Shown: piece after piece, positions 34,836-46,460 of the stretch
Position numbering within the stretch: position 1 is the stretch's first letter
How the letters are laid out: each line of letters starts with the position of its first letter
NCBI GenBank assembly: GCA_037974665.1
Contig: CM075771.1
Location: forward strand, 24,685,425 to 24,749,424
Length of the DNA: 64,000 nucleotides
Direction: 5' to 3'
From: Ehretia macrophylla
Taxonomy: Eukaryota; Streptophyta; Magnoliopsida; Boraginales; Ehretiaceae
The notes under the pieces: generated by a model
What the model was told of the DNA's origin: nothing
The model's database searches: none
The model's input: the letters and a program-made list of their open reading frames with translations, nothing else
Position numbers and translations under genes: made by a program

Positions 34836-37316
34836 TATAACGCCCCGATCCCTCACGAGATCGGAGGCTCTAATAACTAAGCTATTCTCAACCCAATTCC
34901 AATCCGGTCTCAAAATTTTAGGGAAAAACGGATATAGTCTCCCCTATAACGTGGACATTTTGAAAACCTGTAAGCATTCAATAAGCTATAGAACAATAAT
35001 AAAGCCATTTCCAAAATAAAAAACTCAACTTTAAGGCTATTTGAGCCTTGAGACATACAAACAATTTAGATACACACAGGCATGCATTCATAACTTAACT
35101 TCTTTACAAAATCGCTTATCATGCCACTCCATGATAGCTTTTAAGCATTCTTATAAATTGAAAACAATCCGTCATTCACTCCCAAGCATGCAAAGAAGCT
35201 AAGAGCATAACTATAAGTTATTACATGCCATAGTTCATATCTCCTACTACAATCAACTGGCATTCAGCTTACAATCACTCAAACATGTACATAAGCACTT
35301 AGGTTACAAAATAGATTATAAGGTAGAGCAAACAAGATCTCCACATAACAGCAAGAACCATAAATCCACCTCACGCAAGTATAACACAGCAACTAAGGCA
35401 ACTCCTCCTCCAATTGCACCTCCTGAAATATGTTAGCGAGGTATAAGCAACCACAATTGCCTAGTGAGGGATAAAGACTACTCGGGATGTGCAATGCAAT
35501 AATTATAGCAGTTAAGCAAGAAGACAAGTAAAGTACATTTGAAACAGTAAATAACCATACATATCAAAGGATACGATACACTTAACCCCAACACTCCAAA
35601 ATTCTCTTATCTTGATCACGAACCACGATCCACGATCCACGATCCACAATCAATATGCCGGTATAACCCAAATCACTCCAGTGGGTGTACTCCGGATGTA
35701 CCCCGATAATCCTACGACCCAACACCCCCTGGCAATCTCCGGACCAAGCGAGTGAGGGAATAGGGTACGAAGCTCGAATATCCACTGGCAAGCCCGCCGT
35801 CGCCCAGCCGATATTCAATACAACCGTCCCTGACACTATGGTTGCGCAACCACTATGCAATGCACTTATCAATGGCAAGACAATATCAACAATATAAGAA
35901 ATAACACGTGGGAGGATCAACAAAGTAGGTTGACCTCGAAACAGTTAGAAAAGAAGTAGTTTCATATAAGTAATTAAGAGATTTACAAAGGGGAATATTC
36001 AAGATACACATAGAACTATACCAAAAGCTCCAAAACAACTTGAAACTACATTTAAACACACAAGAAGTCATGCCAAGGTCTTAGAAACGTGAGATAATTG
36101 AATTTGCACTTAAACCCCTTTGTTATTCAATCCGTTTTCCTTCTAAACTAATGTTATCGTTTTAGATTAGCAAGCGGCCTATACTATGCTTCTAGTTAAC
36201 CCCTTAGGCACCTATAGGACCCTTGAAATCTTGCAAACAGCCACATTTAGCCCGAAAGCCCTAAATTCCCTGACTTTGTACTACAAGTACCTCACCCGAG
36301 ACTCAAACGAGGGCTAGCAAAGCATAATTAGGGTCTACTTAACCTAGGAACACCAAAAATGAAGGCCAATTTTACCCAGATTCGCGATAACCCCGAAACC
36401 CCTTTCTAAAAGTCGGCTATTTCATTCTTTTGCTAGGTTATGAGCAATTAAATGTTATGGGGCCTTTACACTACTTTCATTAACATCTAAAGCACCTATT
36501 AGGATCATTGATTCAAGCTATAAAGTCCAATTTTACAAAACCCTAACATTCCCGTCACTATTCATGCCAAATATTCAATGAGCAATTTCAACCGATTAAA
36601 CTACGAAACAATAACATAAATTAGGTCTCTACTACTTATATATAACATACATAAGCATATTTGAGCATTGCGTTAGCATTTAAGAGCAAAACAAGAAATT
36701 CAAGAAAGTTGTCACATTTTTGAAATGCAAAAATAGGTATGAAATCCCTCACCTATTGTGCGTAGGAGCTCCTAGGAGGCTAGTAAACACCCTAAACCAC
36801 TTGCATCTAGCTTGGCTTGGCTTGGAATGAGGATTTGTTGAGCAAAAATCTCTATTTCTCCTCCTATGCTATTTTCGGATTTGCTACAGTGTTTTCAGCT
36901 TTTTTTTTTTTTTTTTTTATGAGATTAATATGTGTGTGTGAGTATATATGCTAAGTGATGTTGAGTTGGGTGAGTGTTAAGTCTATAAAAATGAGTCTAA
37001 TTAGCTTAAAAACGAGTCTCAATGCGCGTTAATATGTTAGCTAACTAAAACATAAAGTTTAACCACGTAACACTATTCACTAGTTCAATAAAACATTTCC
37101 TAAATGAATGCTCTCAACACTAAATGCTCAAATACACATTTTCTCATTCCTAACATAATTAATGTGATTAAAGAAAAATGTTAATTCGAAGAAAATAGAT
37201 AGTTAGAAAATATAATGAATAGTAACCAAGGAAAGCAACAAGTAAATGGATAGAGAAAATGCACAAACAGTAGATAAAACAGTTAATGAATCATGACAAT
37301 GTTCTCGAGCGTCACA
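34836..37316 (-). mobile_element. Solo LTR of the large-LTR family (2.48 kb)
   Basis: The left end TATAACGCCCCGATCCCTCA differs from the family end TGTAAC at the second base. The right end is CGAGCGTCACA. Perfect ATGGG duplications flank it (34831-34835 and 37317-37321). The right end (37080-37316) matches the reverse complement of the first 300 bases of the LTR at 46830, and the left end matches the reverse complement of the LTR 3' ends at 49992 and 54225. It has no internal domain, PBS or second LTR, so it is a solo LTR. Poly-T at 36899-36919. Confidence 0.92.
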
Positions 37317-37321
37317 ATGGG

Positions 37322-38880
37322 CCTTAGTATTGATAAAGTAAGGGAAGACCCAGTCAAAACTAGGGGAGATAAACCAATGAATTCCTCTATTAGATAGGAT
37401 AGCATGGCACAACACCTTAACCGAAGCTACGATCAGATCTGATTAGATCTAGTCCCATCATAACTTACAACACCCGCCCTCTTTAACAAGCGTTACTAGT
37501 TATGGAAACAAAAATTGCTTCCTGCACTTGATTAATGCTACTAGGAACATTGCGCCTTGTTTTCTTTGACTGGGCCTATCTTCGACCGTCCAAGGACTAG
37601 ACACTCTTGGTTCTTGAGCGTGTTGGGAATTAGGCGGAACCAACCAAGTCTCTTCTTAAATAACCTATATCCTCCACACTCAAACTAAGAGCATGTCAAA
37701 GCCAATGCAACTTTGATCGCCAACAAATTGTGCATTTCGGTTTGCATTTTTTATTCATCTGATTCCACTTCGTGTGCGATTGACACCCTAATTTATAGGG
37801 TGTATGCATACATACGTTTTACACACGGCCACAAACTCCAGCCAACTTGTTTCATGCTATTGGTGTTTAACCTCCACCAATATATAGGGTCCTCAATGTT
37901 GGAGTTTAACCCCCACCAACAGGATTCTAAATTCATAGATTTTCTTTTCAAGCCTTATATATCAAGAGTCCATATAAAGGTTTTTTCATCACATATATTT
38001 TCTAAATATAAACTTCAAATGCCAAAGTAATCTCAATAAGTTCTTTAAAAACATTTTGGGTTTTAGTCCCAATATTTTCAATTTTTTTTTTGAGTTTACA
38101 AAAGCAATTAATGCATCTAAAATCCAGACATGCAACTATAACTACCAAATTTATTTGAAGTTCAAATACCATAAACATTAAGACAATTTTTATCTATTTT
38201 TTCTCTCAAAACTTCTAATGGTAACTCTGTAACTTTTTTAACATCATTTTTTTCCCATAGTAATGGTCAAATTGATAAGGAACAGTGACGGGACAACACC
38301 GTTCCATGCCGACACTATTCCTAATTTATAAGACAATGAATTCTTTTTTTTTATATATAGAATCCAATAAGGATTTTTTATTTATTTATTAAAAACTCTT
38401 CAACTTCTCACTATCCATGAACATTAATGTCACTGTTCATGAACAGTTATTTAAAACGTAATAACACTTTTTTTCCAAAATCATTGATGTTCAAATGCTT
38501 TTCTTCTCTACAGTTTAAATCTAACAGACTATACACAAAATTATTTCAAAAATTATTAACATGCCAGAAATAGTTCAAGAGGAAATATAATCTAAAAAAT
38601 TCTGAAATACCATTAAGCAAAATAAGGCAAAACAAAAATTAAAGTTCAAATGCGAGGATCAACCACTGACCTCTTAAACGGTATCAATTAGGTTTCGAGA
38701 TTGTTTACAAGATTTTCACCACCTTCAAAACTCTATATCCACGAAGCAATATCTTTGTAATCATATTTGTACATATTCTAATGCCATAGGGTTACGAAGC
38801 ACTTACCTACACTCATGTCGTGTTATTCTAGCTCCAATACTTGACTTCAAGCGTTAGTTTTGAGTTATCCCAAGAATTTT
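37322..38880. other. Intergenic; no gene seen, may include part of a Gypsy LTR
   Basis: AT-rich sequence with no supportable coding region. It contains the short cob-like scrap at 37633-37680. The right part may belong to the LTR whose minus-strand start is at 39046, but I could not find the other end of that LTR. Confidence 0.4.
37633..37680 (+). other. ~48-nt fragment matching the 5' end of mitochondrial cob
   Basis: GGAACCAAC followed by TCTCTTCTTAAATAACCTAT and ATCCTCCACACT matches cob at about 2640-2687 with two or three substitutions and a two-base gap. The longest block is about 32 bases with one mismatch. Confidence 0.6.
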
Positions 38881-39046
38881 CCTCTCCTTCCCGTGTGCGG
38901 TTTGTTTTGAAAATTTTTGAACGTGTTAAGAGTCCAACTTGACTAAGGTGTCTACTTTAAGCCATTATTTTTTTTCTTTTCTTTATCCATACTTATATAT
39001 TCTATAATAAAATTAACATCCTCTCAATATTATTAGGTACGTTACA
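38881..39046 (-). repeat. Probable partial LTR of a Ty3/Gypsy element (minus)
   Basis: On the minus strand TGTAACGTACC starts at 39046, immediately after a purine-rich tract (AAAGGATGAAGGA) and the end of a Gypsy pol frame, as expected for a 3' LTR. The far end could not be located. Confidence 0.4.
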
Positions 39047-39480
39047 TCCTTCATCCTTTAAAAAAAGTTTCGTTCTCGAAACTGCATACCTTGAAATTGG
39101 AAGAGGTGTGGATACTTATCTTGAGCATTTTCTTCCAATACCCACGTTGCCTCCCTCTCTAATCAACATTTCCATTGAATCTTGACATAGGGAATAATCC
39201 TCTTTCTAAGAATTTGCTCCTTGTGAGGTTTTTCATCGTAAGTCAAGTCTTTCCTTACCCGTAGCATGCCTTCTAATTTTTAAATTGTTCTCTCACTTTG
39301 CCCATCGGTTTGGGGATGTTCGGCCAACCTCAACAACAACTTTGTTTCCATGGATTTCTAGAACCTCTTCAAAAAATGAGAGGTATACCTCGTGTCTTTA
39401 TCTGAAAAAATTTCCTTTGGCACCACATGAAATTTTACTATTTCTACAATATCGGCTAAATCTTCTGCTGTTGTTTTTGC
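39047..39480 (-). pseudogene. Ty3/Gypsy integrase to chromodomain-like pol end, decayed
   Basis: Minus-strand translation gives the Gypsy integrase segment VPKEIFSDKDTRYTSHFLK, the later block AEHPQTDGQSERTI, and near 39160-39070 the C-terminal EREATWVLEENAQDKYPHLF followed by GMQFRERNFF. This is the usual end of chromovirus-type pol. Stops interrupt it. It is cut at about 39480, where sequence of the opposite orientation begins. Confidence 0.8.
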
Positions 39481-39900
39481 TCCGAAGACATTGAGGCATT
39501 ATTTATATAGAGTTACTTGTGAGATTTTTATAGATCATCAAAGTTTGAGGTACTTTTTATATGCAAAAAGAGTTAAACTTGAGGTAGTGAAGTTGGTTGG
39601 AGCTCATAAAGAATTACGATTTGAAAATTCAATAGCACATTGGAAAGGCCAATAAGGTGGCCGATGCACTTGTAGGAAATCATATGGAAACATGACTGCA
39701 TTGATTATCTCACAAGAGACACTTATTGAAGAATTCGAGAAACTAAGAATTGAGTTGTCTCGTAAGTTTGAAGGTTATGTTTTAGCCCATATAGTTGTGC
39801 AACCAACATTGTTGGAAAGAAATAAAAATCACAAAATCCTTATTTTAGTTTCACTTCAACAGCTTCTCAATGTTTATTTTACTGTCAAATAGTTTTGGAA
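39481..39900 (+). pseudogene. Ty3/Gypsy RNase H fragment, decayed, opposite orientation
   Basis: Plus-strand translation shows LRHYLYRVTCEIFIDHQSLR (the Gypsy RNase H region with the catalytic DH motif), LELV/ELIK-like sequence, a KANKVADAL-like region with a frameshift, and the following TLIEEFEKLRIEL segment. This is the RNase H to integrase linker of a Gypsy pol. It adjoins, head to head, the integrase fragment at 39047-39480 on the other strand. Confidence 0.75.
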
Positions 39901-40770
39901 ATAGTTTAGAAAATGAATTTAGCATCTCCACATGTGGAAATTCTGAAAAGTGAACGTAGAAGTAGAAAATCCTTACATGGAAGCTGTTGAAGACCAATAT
40001 CTCTAACAACTTTTCTATATGTGTAGTAAAAAAGGGTTTAGGAAATGAGTTGGAGTACATTTAGATTATAGATGATTTGATATTCGATGCTAATAAAGTG
40101 ATTTACTATAACTGGGTCATTAGGGACCTGTCAAAATGGGAATTGTATGTATGCTTTATAATATTTATTTGTTTTATAATATAGTCCATAATATTTCAAA
40201 ATATTCATAATAGTCCTTAATATTTACAAAAATTATTTAAAATGATCCTTCTTATTCAAACTTAGCCAATTTAGTTATTATTATTTTTAAAAAAATTCAA
40301 TTTAGTCTCAATTATTTCCTAAAAAAATCAATTCATTCCCTGCACGTGATTCTTATTTAGGGATTAAATTAAATTTTATGAGAAATGATAGAGACTAAAT
40401 TAATTAATTTTGAATAATAAAAACTATTTTAAATTTATAAATATTATAGACTAATATAATTTTTTTTTAAATATTAAAGATCAATTTAAAAATACATATA
40501 AACAATAGGGGCTACGTGTGAAGTATACCATTAAAAAAATGTTCAAACTAGGTCTAACTTATCCTCCAATTGCCACTTGGATTCTAGTTCAAATCGCATC
40601 AACTAGTTCAGTGGTAATGTTACTCAATTTTATAAAGATAAAAAGGTTGTGAGCTCAGTCTTGTTTTTCCTGAATTAAAAAAAAAACAAAAGAATTTAGC
40701 CTCTAATTTAAATTCAATCAAACCCTCAATTGAAAACCCTGATTAAATTTCATTTTAACACCAACACCCA
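39901..40770. other. Intergenic between Gypsy fragment and LIMR pseudogene
   Basis: AT-rich sequence with no gene recognised. It ends in the poly-C tract. Confidence 0.4.
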
Positions 40771-40776
40771 CTCCCT

Positions 40777-40814
40777 CCCCCCCCCCCCCTCCCCCCCCCC
40801 CCCCCCCCCCCCCC
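40777..40814. repeat. Poly-C tract (13 C, T, 24 C)
   Basis: Two homopolymer C runs, 52 bases upstream of the LIMR ATG. The complement strand is a long G run. Confidence 0.97.
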
Positions 40815-40865
40815 AAACCCACATTTTAAGAAAATCGAATCAAATTTCCTGATTCGAATCGCACA

Positions 40866-43608
40866 ATGGGGAGGCTTCAATCTCGCGCTGGTGATCGTAG
40901 CAATAATCGTGTGCGTGCTGGTGTTTATCTTCAATATGTACCTCCTCGTCAATTACCAGCATCCGGATGATGCTAACCAGGCCTATTTCCCTAAATTCGT
41001 CGTCGTTTTGGGGCTCTCTATCGCCGCTATCTCCATTCTCATGTCGCCAGCTGACGTGGCGAATCAGCAGGCATGTCGCCACGCCATTTACAACGGCGCG
41101 TGTAACCTCACGCTTCCAATGAAGGATCTGTGGCTGGACCTGCGCGTATGGGAGTTTAGTACACTGGGCTGCCCTTTTAATTTTATTAATTACTATCAAC
41201 TTCTGATTATATTATTCATGATGTTCCAATATTTTATACTGATTGTGATCCAAACATAATATGTGTATGCAGGACTGTTGGATTAAAAGTGCATTGTTGT
41301 GGATGATAGTTACAGCTATTGTTTGAGCTTTGGGTCTTGCAATTTTGTATGGTTAGTTTGTGCGCAGCCTTTTCTCTCTTTATATTTGGGCTTAAGAAAC
41401 ATATGATGCAATCACAATGTGTCTCCGTACGATGAGAATGAGGGCTGTGACATGAGGTATTAGTTCATTTAATTATTGAAAATTATAATGATATATTAAT
41501 TAGAGGGTGCCTAATCATTATTGTCGTAAGGTGTTTGCTGGAGAAAATGAAGCCGTGGAGTTGAATGTATGATGTAAGTTTAATTTGAAGTTTAGGAGCT
41601 TGTTTAAGCGCGATTGAGTCAATTTTGCTGTTATATGTGGAACTTCTCGTTTCTCCTTATGCAGTATTGTTTTAGGATGCTATCTTAATGATTGAAGACA
41701 GCTGCTCCTGTTCGGTTGATTTTTGGTTTCTCAATTTCGGGGGTCTGCTTATCACCGATAGCCCTCTTAGTTTTGCTAAAACCATTCATACATTCCTCTC
41801 TATGTCAGTAAATTACAATTACAATAAGGCCTTTCTTCCTTGTAAGTTATTGTATCGACTGATGATGCTATTGAGTTCATGGTATATATCTTCAACCATC
41901 TTCTCGTTGTACTAAGCAATGGGAATTAATGCTCACATAGTGCCAAGCTCGCTTTTGTCTGAATCTTCGTGGAGGCTAACTCCACCTAGGGTATGTCAAA
42001 TGCAGATTACCGGATTACCTTTACTAATCACAAAAATATTCCTCTCTAATGGCGGAACTAGCTTGGATGCTTGGATGCTTTCCAAAGGAACATTGTTAAC
42101 TCCTCATGTAAGCAGGCTGAGTATCGTCTATTAGACAAAAGATTTTACGGCTACTGCCGTCTTCTTCTTCCTCTTTTAGATTAAGATTGTCCCAGGTGCT
42201 ACATCTATTCCCATATGGTCATTTACAGGTCTACTCCGAAGTGTAGGCTTATACACAAATGATTTCATTTCTATGTTTTGAGAGCCGTAATAGTTAAGGA
42301 TGTCACTCCGAAGACTCATCTTTTCTCTTCTTTCTTGCTTGGTTTTGGACATTAAAACGATTTCTTAGGTCTTGTCAGATTCCGATAGCAAGTTTGTTTT
42401 CAGAAAGTAAGGATAGATTATGGTCTGATTTGGCCAATTTTCTTTTCTATTTAATATTCAATAATAGATTATAGGTACATATGGAATAGTTTTGACAGAT
42501 TGCCTCTATGTCATTTCACTTTTTCCCTTTCTATTTTACCATTTATGTCTGTTCCTTAATCCCACTACTTCTGGTGATATAGAAATAGGAAGAGAAACAT
42601 GTGGGCATTGTTTGTTGGAAATTAATTTAGTGTCCGCATGGATATTTTTATTTGGTTTGTTAGGCACCTTTCTTCGGTCACTACATTGTCTCCTGGCAAC
42701 TGGGACTTCACGAGTGGTCAGCCATGTATTGGAAGTGGTGCATGTCAGGTTGGCAACACTTGATCATCTCTCTCTCATTTTCCAGTAATTTTTATTTAAC
42801 CTAGGACAGAAAAATCTTGATATTTTAGCTCTCGTTGCTTCTAATGCTATCGGTTCTAACACATTCTCAATCTCAATGTTTTATATGTTCCACATACTCC
42901 GCTAATGCTTCATCAGAGAAGATGTGGACTATGCGAACTACGTTCTCGGAATATGTTGTTGCTCTTGCCACAATAGTTGGATTTTTGCTTTTCTTGGTAT
43001 ATGCCCTAGCAAATTTTTGACATCTATAATTATTTTTCAAAAAACAGATGATAATATTTACCAGCTCTTCTAGAATTTGATATCCGAAATTTGGAATGGA
43101 TTGCTAAATTGGTTTCAAGGACTTCTTTTGTGGCTCATTGTTCACAAAAATAATCACTATTCGAGTTGGATTGATTGTTTGAAATGTTGAACTTTCTTGG
43201 CCAAAATCTTGTGCTCAAGTGTGCGCCTAACATTCTGCTCTGCAGATTTTTTGTGGCGTTGTTATTGCTTGCCTTCCTTTGGGGCTTATATTTTCATTCA
43301 TCTGGTGTCCCAAGGCTGTTATCACTCGCTCACAGTATATCGAGGTAATGTGTTGCCACTCATCAGTGACTTGTGGAATATAATGATGCAATAAGATCTA
43401 GAATACTCAAAGCTCATGTAATGTATTTAATCTGACACATTTCCCGTATATGATTTGCAACTCTTGCTTGATCTTATAATATTTAGGAAGCAACTGAACT
43501 GGCTAAAGACCGAGAGAACTGAAGAAAGCAACAGATGCACTTCATCAAGAAGAAAGGAGTGGTAATAAGGGAAGAAAATCGAGAAAAAATGTGAAGTTTG
43601 TAGAAAAG
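40866..43608 (+). pseudogene. LMBR1-like (LIMR) membrane protein gene, truncated exon skeleton
   Basis: Exon-like blocks match the plant LIMR family, multi-pass membrane proteins related to LMBR1 (Arabidopsis At5g01460 type). The blocks are 40866-41136 (start, with VFIFNMYLLVNYQHPDD, VVVLGLS and MKDLWL), 41273-41351 (KSALLWMIVTAIV), 42664-42748 (NWDFTSGQPCIGSG), about 42877-42996 (SSEKMWTMRTTFSEYVVALA), 43246-43344 (GLIFSFIWCPKAVITRSQYI) and 43487-43608 (EATELAK, then LHQEERSG one frame over). Lesions: one extra G after the ATG shifts the frame at codon 2; about 30 codons after MKDLWL are missing; TGC became TGA in the second block; a one-base loss lies in the last block; one acceptor lacks AG. 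The C-terminal half (more than 250 residues) is absent. Not functional. Confidence 0.88.
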
Positions 43609-44134
43609 GTATCCCTTTTTACGTTATTTTCATGTTGAGCCAAATTCGGTTTGCCCTTTGACATATACTTTGCCTGCATGCATAACATGTTCATGCTAAG
43701 ATGAGACTTTTTGGCAGTTAATGTCGATAATATTGTAATATTCTAATATTAAGTAATAAAAGGATCTCTTTGAATGTCAGAAGAGCAAAATTGCTTCCTG
43801 TCTCGTCATCTTTTTGACTACCAAAAGAGTGACAAGGTTCAGATGAACACCCGATGACAATATAGCTCTATTGTCACTAGCCAAACTTGGAAAGAGTTGA
43901 GAGCAAGTAATTAATAAAATGGGTAACACTAGGAAAAGAAAAAGAGATACACTGAAATGTGCATTGAACAAAACAAAGGGTAGCTCTTCAGTGATGGTTT
44001 TGTTTAACACTTGAGTCAGCTTGTTTGCATATTTAGTCGCCCACAAAGCTTATGGAAGTGAAAGAAATTACAAAGACTGGAGTTTAGGGTTTTGATGTAT
44101 CCTTTAGATCTATGGTTATAACACTGATGTATTT
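43609..44134. other. Sequence downstream of the LIMR fragment; no gene assigned
   Basis: The intron-like start after 43608 has no matching next exon. A minus-strand frame (43777-44046) contains two hydrophobic stretches but no recognised domain. Confidence 0.35.
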
Positions 44135-44695
44135 CTAAAAATATGCTGCTGCGTTGATATTTCTTACTGCTGCTCTGAAATCCACATATCTCGTTACTCT
44201 CCAGGGTAAGCCAAATGCATCAGCAGTATCGTAGTTCATTTGAAGTCTCACGTGACGGATGGGATTTGCTTGGGGAGGATCTCTATTACCATTGGGGAAC
44301 TCCCAGCCCTCAACAAAGCCAGCTGGTGGTCCAGTAGTTTCTTCTCCCGGATCTACACTGTTGTACATCTCTTGTGCTGCAGTAAGCATATGGCGCAGTC
44401 CTCTTACCATGTCTAACGCTCCATGGAGCATTTCAGGTTCACCCGGCATAGCCTCCACATTGGACTGGAGCATTTGCAGCACCCCGTTTATCATCATTGA
44501 TCCACCTGATCGCAGCTGCTGTTCACCAGTCATCAAGCTATTCCTTATTTCTGCTGGATGCGGTAAGAACAAATTGTGCTGAGCTGGCATAACCTGGATT
44601 ACTTGTACAACCTCGCCGAATATCATCTGACCAATTTCACGCTCTAATTCTGTATAAGAATTATATGCGCGGAGGTCCAGGTAAGCCAATCACTA
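44135..44695 (-). CDS. Unassigned protein-coding exon or partial gene
   Basis: A 184-codon minus-strand frame with normal coding-like composition (few low-complexity runs, even use of residues), ending at TAA near 44135. I do not recognise it. Visible features are EREIGQMIFGEVVQVIQVM, a Gly/Met-rich middle (RSGGSMMINGVLQMLQSN), a helical stretch MLHGALDMVRGLRHMLTAAQ and a tail LPWRVTRYVDFRAAVRN. It lacks an ATG at its 5' end: the frame opens upstream through TTGGCTTACCTGG, and the sequence to its right becomes AT-rich and non-coding with a possible splice site. It is more likely the last exon of a larger or broken gene than a complete one. A fragment at 45714-46190 on the same strand might belong to the same locus. 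Confidence 0.4.
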
Positions 44696-44749
44696 GGTCC
44701 CATTAGTTTTTCTATAAGTCACTGCACAAGACATCTAAAGAAAATATCT

Positions 44750-44996
44750 AACATTAAGAAGTTATAAAATGATAGAGAAAAACTCGCAATCATCTATAAA
44801 CTAAATGCTTTCAAGAGAACATTAAGAAGGTATAAAATGATAGAGAAAAACACTCAGAATGATCTATAAACTAAATGCATTCAAGAGAACACTAAGATTT
44901 CACCAAAAAAAAAAAAAGAACATTAAGAAGTTATAAAATGATAAGAGAAAAACTCGCAATCATCTATAAACTAAATGCTTTCAAGAGAACGTGTAG
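44750..44996. repeat. Local tandem repeat, three copies of ~66 bp
   Basis: The unit AACATTAAGAAG(T/G)TATAAAATGAT...ATCTATAAACTAAATGC(T/A)TTCAAGAG occurs at about 44751-44817, 44818-44886 and 44921-44990. The third is separated by a degenerate piece with a poly-A run. Confidence 0.85.
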
Positions 44997-45713
44997 AAAA
45001 TGATCCATAAATTCAAAGGATATATTAGGAAATCATCTAATTTCACATACAGTATTGCAGATCTACAGTACATAGATATAAAGAGGGAATAGTATGTAAC
45101 TTGAAAAAAATAAAGAATTAGGAAAAAAAGAAAATTATAATTATAATTAAAGAAACATCAAGATTCATATGAGGAATTCAACTTAGAGCCTTGGAGATCT
45201 ACTTCAAATTGAATGCATTAGTATATCGCCTACTTTCATATACAGGTTATACGCATCTATATTACATAGATATAAACAGGAATACTATATAAATTGAAAT
45301 AAATGAAGACTTAGAAAGAAAACAGTAATTTGTAATTAGATAATTACAGAAAAAATCAAGAATTGGAATGAGAAATCAAATTAGAGCTTTGGAGGTCTAA
45401 TTGGCTTCAATCAATAGTCGTGAACATGAAAAAGAATCATTAAAAAGAAAATATCAAGGACTGAAGAACAAAACAATCAATTGAAATCATTACATCAATA
45501 AGTTTATAATTAAAATTGAAGAATAAAAATTCAAGAATTGAATTTACCTTAAATTGTTTGAAGGTTTCAAGTTTGAGTTGGCTTCAGCAATACTGTACAA
45601 CATGAAAGACATATGATTAAAGAACTGTAACGATTTCCATTGATGAAATGAAAATTATTGAATATGAAGAGTAAGAATATACCAAGAACAGTGGGTATCA
45701 AAATAGTAATTGA

Positions 45714-46190
45714 ATGACGAAGAGAACTGAAGCAGAAAACAAATGTTATAGTGAACTTATCAATGATATCGCCGAGGCAGAGGACAATATCAAGAACACA
45801 AGGATCAGGATGAACTCGATCAAAGTTGTGAACAATGACCTCATAGATGCTTGCGCTGTCTGGCTAGCTCCAAGAACCATTGACAACGAAGCATGCAACA
45901 ATTTTATTATAATCCCTGCTTCGGCAATATTATTCTGCCCAAAAGCCTCACGCAGACTGCCCAAAAAATGTCAATTGTCTATTAAGAACCTAGTTCCATC
46001 TCCTTTTACCAAATCTCGTGAAAATGAAAGGCCTTCATAACGTCTATAAGCTTCAGCAACTTGTGGTAGAACCATATCCTTGGATCCTTGTCAATTGTGA
46101 TGATTTGACAACGGAATTTTAGAGTCATCGCCACGCGCATTTCACTAACCCTTGACTTAAGGATCTCTTACTCTTGCTCTAGTTCAACTA
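45714..46190 (-). other. Possible decayed coding sequence (minus strand)
   Basis: Minus-strand frames in this interval have coding-like character (for example LKFRCQIITIDKDPRIWFYH near 46130-46070, and LREAFGQNNIAEAGIIIKLL near 45960-45900), but they switch frame and are broken by stops. I could not assign a family. They may be exons of the same broken locus as 44135-44695. Confidence 0.25.
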
Positions 46191-46274
46191 CATTAATTCT
46201 TAAAGGAATTACTAAGCTTCCATTTTCTCAATTACTTATCCTCAGAAATAATATTTTCAATATGATTCTGCTCG

Positions 46275-46460
46275 TGAACGTAATGATATAAACCTGCCTG
46301 ATTGTGAGACTGACTGGTCGAGCGTAGACGAAAGTCGGCCATAGTGATCCGGGAGTCCCGTGTGGAAGGGCTCCTGCTCAACGGATCAAAGGTGCGCCGG
46401 GGATAACAGGCTGTTGACTCCCAAGAGCTCTTATCGATAGAGTCATTTGGCACCTCGTGA
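46275..46460 (+). pseudogene. rrn26: Fragment of mitochondrial 26S rRNA gene (rrn26), NUMT
   Basis: The stretch contains the universally conserved domain V region of large-subunit rRNA: GACGAAAGTCGGCCATAGTG, ATCCGGGAGTCCCGTGTGGA, CTCAACGGATCAAAGG, GGGGATAACAGGCTG and TTTGGCACCTCG. The variants CATAGTGATCCGGGAGTCCC and GACTCCCAAGAGCTC match plant mitochondrial 26S, not chloroplast 23S (CTTAGTGATCCGACGG) or nuclear 25S. Only about 185 bases near the peptidyl-transferase region are present, with point changes. It is a separate mitochondrial insertion from the 5' NUMT. Confidence 0.85.

Noticed and set aside
40755..40952. Gly-rich frame on the minus strand
   Set aside because: Produced by the poly-C tract.
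46232..46453. 73-codon minus-strand frame
   Set aside because: It overlaps the mitochondrial rRNA fragment and is not protein coding.
46275..46460. Chloroplast 23S rRNA origin
   Set aside because: Diagnostic words match the mitochondrial and not the plastid form.
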